Shown here piece by piece: positions 15,089-18,168 of a stretch of DNA of 18,168 bases; the stretch's first letter is position 1, and every line of letters starts with the position of its first letter. Origin of the DNA: JAUVXY01 sp964392345 (GTDB taxonomy: Bacteria; Actinomycetota; Humimicrobiia; Humimicrobiales; Humimicrobiaceae); contig CAYMPQ010000032.1 of NCBI GenBank assembly GCA_964392345.1, forward strand, positions 1 to 18,168, read 5' to 3'. The notes under the pieces were generated by a model. The model worked only from the letters and a program-made list of their open reading frames with translations, made no database searches and was not told the DNA's origin. The position numbers and the translations under genes are program-made.

Positions 15089-16354
15089 ATGAACACTAGA
15101 GAACGTTTCCATGAAGTCATGGGTTTTAATAAAAATGTAAGTACTATAAAGTGGGAATTTGGTTATTGGGGCTCTACTATAAAAAACTGGTACAATCAGG
15201 GATTACCTGAGAAAAAATATCCTAAAATACCTACTAAAATAACTACACTTTCTGCTGCTCTCTATACAACTGCCTGGACTTATATCTGGGAAAAAAAGGG
15301 TGCTATAGAAAACGAGAGAATAGAACTGCCAAATGGTATTGGAGTATGGGGAGGAGCAGTATACTGGCCCAACCAGGGTTTTCCAATAGATAATGATGTA
15401 GCAGAATATTTTAATTTTGATAAAGTACAAATACTTGTAAAGGTAGAGCAGCTATTTTATCCAAAATTTGAAATTAAAATTTTAGGCGAAGACAACAAGT
15501 CAGTTACCTACATAGATTTAGACGGTGTTGAAAGGATATTTTTAAAGAATGAAGCTACAATCCCTACTTCCATGAAATGGCCAATTAAGGATTGGGACAC
15601 CTGGAACAAAATAAAAGAAGAAAGACTTAGTCTGGATAATATAAGCAAAAGATTCCCTGATAACTGGGAAGAGCTTCTAAAAATATACAAAAACAGAGAT
15701 TTTGTACTAACTTTGGGAGGATATCCATTAGGGATTTTTGGTACACTTGCTCATCTTTTAGGTTATGAGAATCTTTTCTTTTATTATTATGATAAACCTG
15801 ATTTGATAAAAGATATGCTGGAGACATTTACTGATCTCTGGATAGCAATATGGGAAGAGGTTATCTCGCGAGTAGATATAGATTGTGTAAATATATGGGA
15901 AGATGTATCCAGCGGGACTGCTTCTATGGTTTCTCCTGCAATATTTAAGGAATTTATGGCCCCTTACTATAAAAAACTTACTGGTTTTTTGAGGAGCAGG
16001 GATGTAAATATTATCCTTCTTGATACTGACGGTGACTGCAATGAGTTAATCCCTTTGTTTTTGGATGCAGGGATTACAGGTCTTTACCCTATGGAAGCCA
16101 GCGCTGGGATGGATGTGCTGGCAGCTAGAAAAAAATATCCCGGACTGCAGATTCTTGGTGGCATACCAAAGTCAAAAATTTTACTGGGAAAAGAAGAAAT
16201 AGATAAGTTTCTGGAGCCAATTGGGCAGTTATTAAAAGCAGGCGGATATATACCTTATGGTGATCATCTAATACCCCCCGAAGTTCCCTGGGAGGATTTT
16301 AAGTATTACAGGGAGAAGCTTAACTGCATGATTGATAAAAAAGGCAGTCTGTAA
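15089..16354 (+). CDS. UroD-superfamily (MtaA/CmuA/MtvB-like) protein 1, probable methyltransferase
   Basis: 421 aa from ATG 15089 with GGAAAGG upstream. It starts MNTRERFHEVMGF, the typical N-terminus of UroD-fold proteins, followed by the WEFGYWGSTIKNW segment. Later it has LGGYPLGIFGTLAHLLGYENLFFYYYDKPDLI, VDIDCVNIWEDVSSGTASMVSPAIFKEFMAPYYK, ITGLYPMEASAGMDVLAARKKYPGLQILGGI and GGYIPYGDHLIPPEVPW. True uroporphyrinogen decarboxylase lacks several of these, and no other heme gene is near. Related proteins MtaA, MtbA, CmuA and MtvB move methyl groups to or from corrinoid proteins. Where MtaA has the zinc motif HxC, this protein has LLDTDGDC (Asp312-Cys317), so metal binding, if any, differs. 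Given the corrinoid protein gene nearby, methyl transfer is the likeliest job (inference). Confidence 0.8.
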   Translation: MNTRERFHEVMGFNKNVSTIKWEFGYWGSTIKNWYNQGLPEKKYPKIPTKITTLSAALYTTAWTYIWEKKGAIENERIELPNGIGVWGGAVYWPNQGFPIDNDVAEYFNFDKVQILVKVEQLFYPKFEIKILGEDNKSVTYIDLDGVERIFLKNEATIPTSMKWPIKDWDTWNKIKEERLSLDNISKRFPDNWEELLKIYKNRDFVLTLGGYPLGIFGTLAHLLGYENLFFYYYDKPDLIKDMLETFTDLWIAIWEEVISRVDIDCVNIWEDVSSGTASMVSPAIFKEFMAPYYKKLTGFLRSRDVNIILLDTDGDCNELIPLFLDAGITGLYPMEASAGMDVLAARKKYPGLQILGGIPKSKILLGKEEIDKFLEPIGQLLKAGGYIPYGDHLIPPEVPWEDFKYYREKLNCMIDKKGSL

Positions 16355-16394
16355 AGAAATTAAACTTTATAAGAGTAATTCAAATTTAATAAAA

Positions 16395-16751
16395 ATGACA
16401 GATGCATTGTGTTATAAAAGCCAGTACATAGAATTGGTAGAAGAAATAAGAAAAAATTTTAATGACAAGGCTTTTACGTATTATGTCCAATACGCTTCAA
16501 TAGATTCAATACTTTTAATGAAGCCAGTAAATTTTGTTAAAAGGATATCACCAAGGCCATTGCTTCTGATGGCAGGCAAAGAGGATGGAATTGTTCCATG
16601 CGACAGGCATGCAAAAATACTTTTTGGAAAAGCTGGTGAAAAAAAGAAGTTGGTTATATTTGATAAAGGCGACCATGGTCTTTTAGCTGAGCCTACTACT
16701 GACGATGCCTTAGATTGCATATTGTTGTGGGTAAAAGAAAATTTGATTTAA
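16395..16751 (+). pseudogene. C-terminal remnant of an alpha/beta hydrolase
   Basis: About 118 residues from ATG 16395; the frame is open back to TTG 16332 inside the end of the preceding gene. The segment ISPRPLLLMAGKEDGIVPCDRHAKILF carries the acid residue of the catalytic triad, and VIFDKGDHGLL carries the His. This is the C-terminal third of a dienelactone-hydrolase/acyl-esterase-type enzyme. The GxSxG nucleophile half is absent, and no ribosome binding site precedes the ATG. The bases upstream encode the UroD-family protein, so the N-terminus was lost rather than frameshifted. A complete enzyme could have been an esterase or peptidase of the locus. Most likely it is a decayed gene left by a deletion or rearrangement. 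Confidence 0.65.
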
Positions 16752-16787
16752 TATTTTGGTAAATTATTGAAGAGAAAGGAGATCTTA

Positions 16788-17894
16788 ATGATAAATTCAA
16801 AAACCATTGATCCATATGAAGGTGAACCTGATATAAAAAGGCTTCTTTCCGCTTTCAGAAGAGAGCCGGTAGACAGGGTTCCAAATTTTGAAGTATTGTA
16901 TGAGGACCAGCATGTAGAAAAATTCCTGGAAAAACCTGCAGGAAATACTCTAGCATATGGTGGCGATCCTGCTAAAGGTGTGGTAGATCCTGATAAAGTA
17001 AGGCCAATGTATCCTGATGATTTTATTGATTTGTGCAATATTATTGGCCAGGATGCAATGGTATTTGAAGGAGGTCTCTGGACACCTTTTATGAGAGAGG
17101 ATGAAAACGGAAAAATGGTTCAAGTAGCGGACAGGTCCATAAAAACAAGAAAAGATTTTGAAGCATTGACTTTATATTCAGACAAGCAGATAAATAATGC
17201 AGTAAAGTATGTAAAAGAATATAAGGATACAATTAAAAAAAGAAATTCTAAAATCGGTGTAGCCTGCCTTTACGGCTGTATAACGCAAACTCCATATGAA
17301 TTTATGGTTGGAATGAATGATTTTATGATGATGGTATATGAAGACAGGCAGCTTGTTGAAGATATACTGGAAGTTTCTACAGAGCATTATGTTAAAATGA
17401 CAAAAGCGCTGGTTGAAGCAGGAATAGATTTTGTCTGGCCTGCAGATGATGTTGCCTTTAAAACAGGTCTTTTTATTCCTCCTAAAATTATGAAAGAAAT
17501 CTGGGTTCCAAGAATGGCCAGGATAATGGAACCTGCCGTAAATGCTGGTGTTCCGGTAATGTTTCATTCAGATGGGAAAATTGATGATATTGTTGAAGAT
17601 TTGATTGATATGGGGGTAAGCTGCCTAAATCCTATGGATCCGTATGGAATTGATTATAGGGAATATAAGAAAAGATATGGTGACAGATTATGCTTGTCTG
17701 GAAATGTAGATATTGAGTTTCCATTGTCAAAGGGTACCCCGGAAGATATAGACAGAGATGTAAAAAAGCACATGGAAGCACTAAAACCTGGTTATGGATA
17801 TGTGGGCACATCTTCTCATTCAATTGTAAACTATATTCCACATGAAAACGTAATAGCTTATCTCAATGCTATGCATAAACATGGGAAGTATTAA
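16788..17894 (+). CDS. UroD-superfamily (MtaA/CmuA/MtvB-like) protein 2, probable methyltransferase
   Basis: 368 aa from ATG 16788, chosen for the AGAAAGGAG just before it; an in-frame TTG at 16767 has no such signal. UroD-fold marks are DIKRLLSAFRREPVDRVPNFEVLYED near the N-terminus, DLCNIIGQDAMVFEGG, IGVACLYGCITQTPYEFMVGMNDFMMMVYEDRQLVEDIL, GIDFVWPADDVAFKTGLFIPPKIMKEIWVPRM and, at residues 258-263, the MFHSDG block. His260 is in the place of the HxC zinc His of MtaA, but the next positions are Ser-Asp, not a Cys. LCLSGNVDIEFPLSKGTPEDI and GYVGTSSHSIVNYIPHENVIAY follow at the C-terminus. It is shorter than and clearly diverged from UroD protein 1, so the two are not recent duplicates. A role in corrinoid-linked methyl transfer is inferred from family and context. 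Confidence 0.8.
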   Translation: MINSKTIDPYEGEPDIKRLLSAFRREPVDRVPNFEVLYEDQHVEKFLEKPAGNTLAYGGDPAKGVVDPDKVRPMYPDDFIDLCNIIGQDAMVFEGGLWTPFMREDENGKMVQVADRSIKTRKDFEALTLYSDKQINNAVKYVKEYKDTIKKRNSKIGVACLYGCITQTPYEFMVGMNDFMMMVYEDRQLVEDILEVSTEHYVKMTKALVEAGIDFVWPADDVAFKTGLFIPPKIMKEIWVPRMARIMEPAVNAGVPVMFHSDGKIDDIVEDLIDMGVSCLNPMDPYGIDYREYKKRYGDRLCLSGNVDIEFPLSKGTPEDIDRDVKKHMEALKPGYGYVGTSSHSIVNYIPHENVIAYLNAMHKHGKY

Positions 17895-17953
17895 CCAAAG
17901 TTGATAAAATGTTAGCCACTATAAAATTAAAACTTATATAGGGCTTCACGAAA

Positions 17954-18168
17954 TTAAAAATTCGGGAGAAAGCTTTTAACAAACCGAATTTTATTAGGTT
18001 CTTTGACAAATGAGGAAAAATAGGCAACAGCTAAGACAGTAATATGTGAGATGGTGCAGAGATTTGCCGTAGCGGCAAGGCCTACCACAGAGGGCTTTTG
18101 CATAAGGATTGACAGCAGCCGGGAAAATACCCGCTCACTGCTGCTCCTTCTGTTAAAATCTCTCTTAA
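17954..18168 (-). CDS. DDE transposase, C-terminal part, running out of the window
   Basis: On the minus strand a frame is open from the window edge for 70 codons to TAA at 17954-17956. It contains DFNRRSSSERVFSRLLSIL, then PSVVGLAATANLCTISHITVLAVAY. The RxxxERxFxRL pattern with the conserved Glu is the last acidic residue of the DDE triad and its surroundings in IS4/IS5-like transposases. The Y-(2)-R-(3)-E-(6)-K signature appears here as F..R...E......L. The hydrophobic helix after it is also typical. The 5' part and promoter are beyond the window. It converges with UroD gene 2, whose stop is 59 bases away; the end of the element should lie in that interval, but I cannot identify its terminal repeat. 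The exact IS family is not determinable. Confidence 0.6.
   Translation of the reverse strand, partial: KRDFNRRSSSERVFSRLLSILMQKPSVVGLAATANLCTISHITVLAVAYFSSFVKEPNKIRFVKSFLPNF

Noticed and set aside
15097..15111. GAGAACGTTTCC resembling a LacI operator at the start of UroD gene 1
   Set aside because: It lacks the symmetric spacing of the two real palindromes and encodes the conserved TRERFH N-terminus of the protein, so it is explained by coding.
17957..17992. AAAATTCGG/CCGAATTTT inverted repeat as a terminator
   Set aside because: The loop is 18 bases, the stem is mostly AT and no clear T-tract follows on either strand; it also overlaps the transposase C-terminus.
18064..18143. Strong hairpins (TTGCCG/CGGCAA and CAGCAG/CTGCTG around CGGG/CCCG) as a riboswitch or structured RNA
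   Set aside because: I looked for a cobalamin riboswitch because of the corrinoid genes, but the B12 box and core are absent, and the stretch is open and transposase-like on the minus strand.
1..18168. CRISPR arrays, tRNA or rRNA genes
   Set aside because: No regularly spaced direct repeats and no recognisable tRNA or rRNA sequence were seen on either strand.

Overview
The window is an AT-rich bacterial scaffold with two runs of exactly 100 N (2017-2116 and 5477-5576), so it looks like a draft or metagenome-derived assembly. Gene content (corrinoid methyl transfer, ThDP E1 pair, ribose-type sugar ABC transporter) points to an anaerobic, sugar-using bacterium that probably ferments. Standard stops and SD-type ribosome binding sites are used. 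I cannot assign a phylum; a low-GC Firmicutes-like or candidate-phylum (e.g. Atribacterota-like) anaerobe would fit, but this is only an impression.

Region 1 (1-6626, all + strand) is a sugar-catabolism block. It holds a triosephosphate-isomerase-fold isomerase (5'-truncated, with features I associate with the erythrulose-phosphate isomerase branch), a SorC/DeoR-type sugar-sensing regulator, a fragment of a prenyltransferase-like repeat protein cut by gap 1, E1 alpha and E1 beta of a 2-oxoacid/acetoin-dehydrogenase-like ThDP enzyme with no E2 or E3 in view, a transaldolase running into gap 2, and an L-rhamnose-isomerase-family protein emerging from gap 2.

Region 2 (6667-9932) begins with a LacI-family regulator gene that has its own sigma70-like promoter and a LacI-type operator. 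It continues as a tight operon with a corrinoid-binding protein and a non-pyrrolysine MttB-superfamily methyltransferase. Region 3 (9986-14960) is a complete ribose-type ABC importer: lipoprotein binding protein, double ATPase and two different permeases. A near-consensus promoter precedes it, and a perfect 22-bp LacI-type palindrome covers the expected transcription start. The two operators share most of their core, so one regulator plausibly controls both the methyltransferase operon and the importer.

Region 4 (15089-17894) holds two divergent UroD-fold (MtaA/CmuA/MtvB-superfamily) proteins on either side of a C-terminal alpha/beta-hydrolase remnant. At the right edge (17954-18168, - strand) lies the C-terminal part of a DDE transposase that runs out of the window, so the locus is bordered by an insertion element.

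The most interesting reading, which is inference, is that these genes form one accessory system: a LacI-controlled sugar importer, a corrinoid protein, an MttB-family and two UroD-family methyltransferase candidates, and an isomerase/transaldolase/ThDP-enzyme catabolic set. Together they could import and demethylate a methylated sugar or sugar-linked methyl donor and then break down the carbon skeleton.
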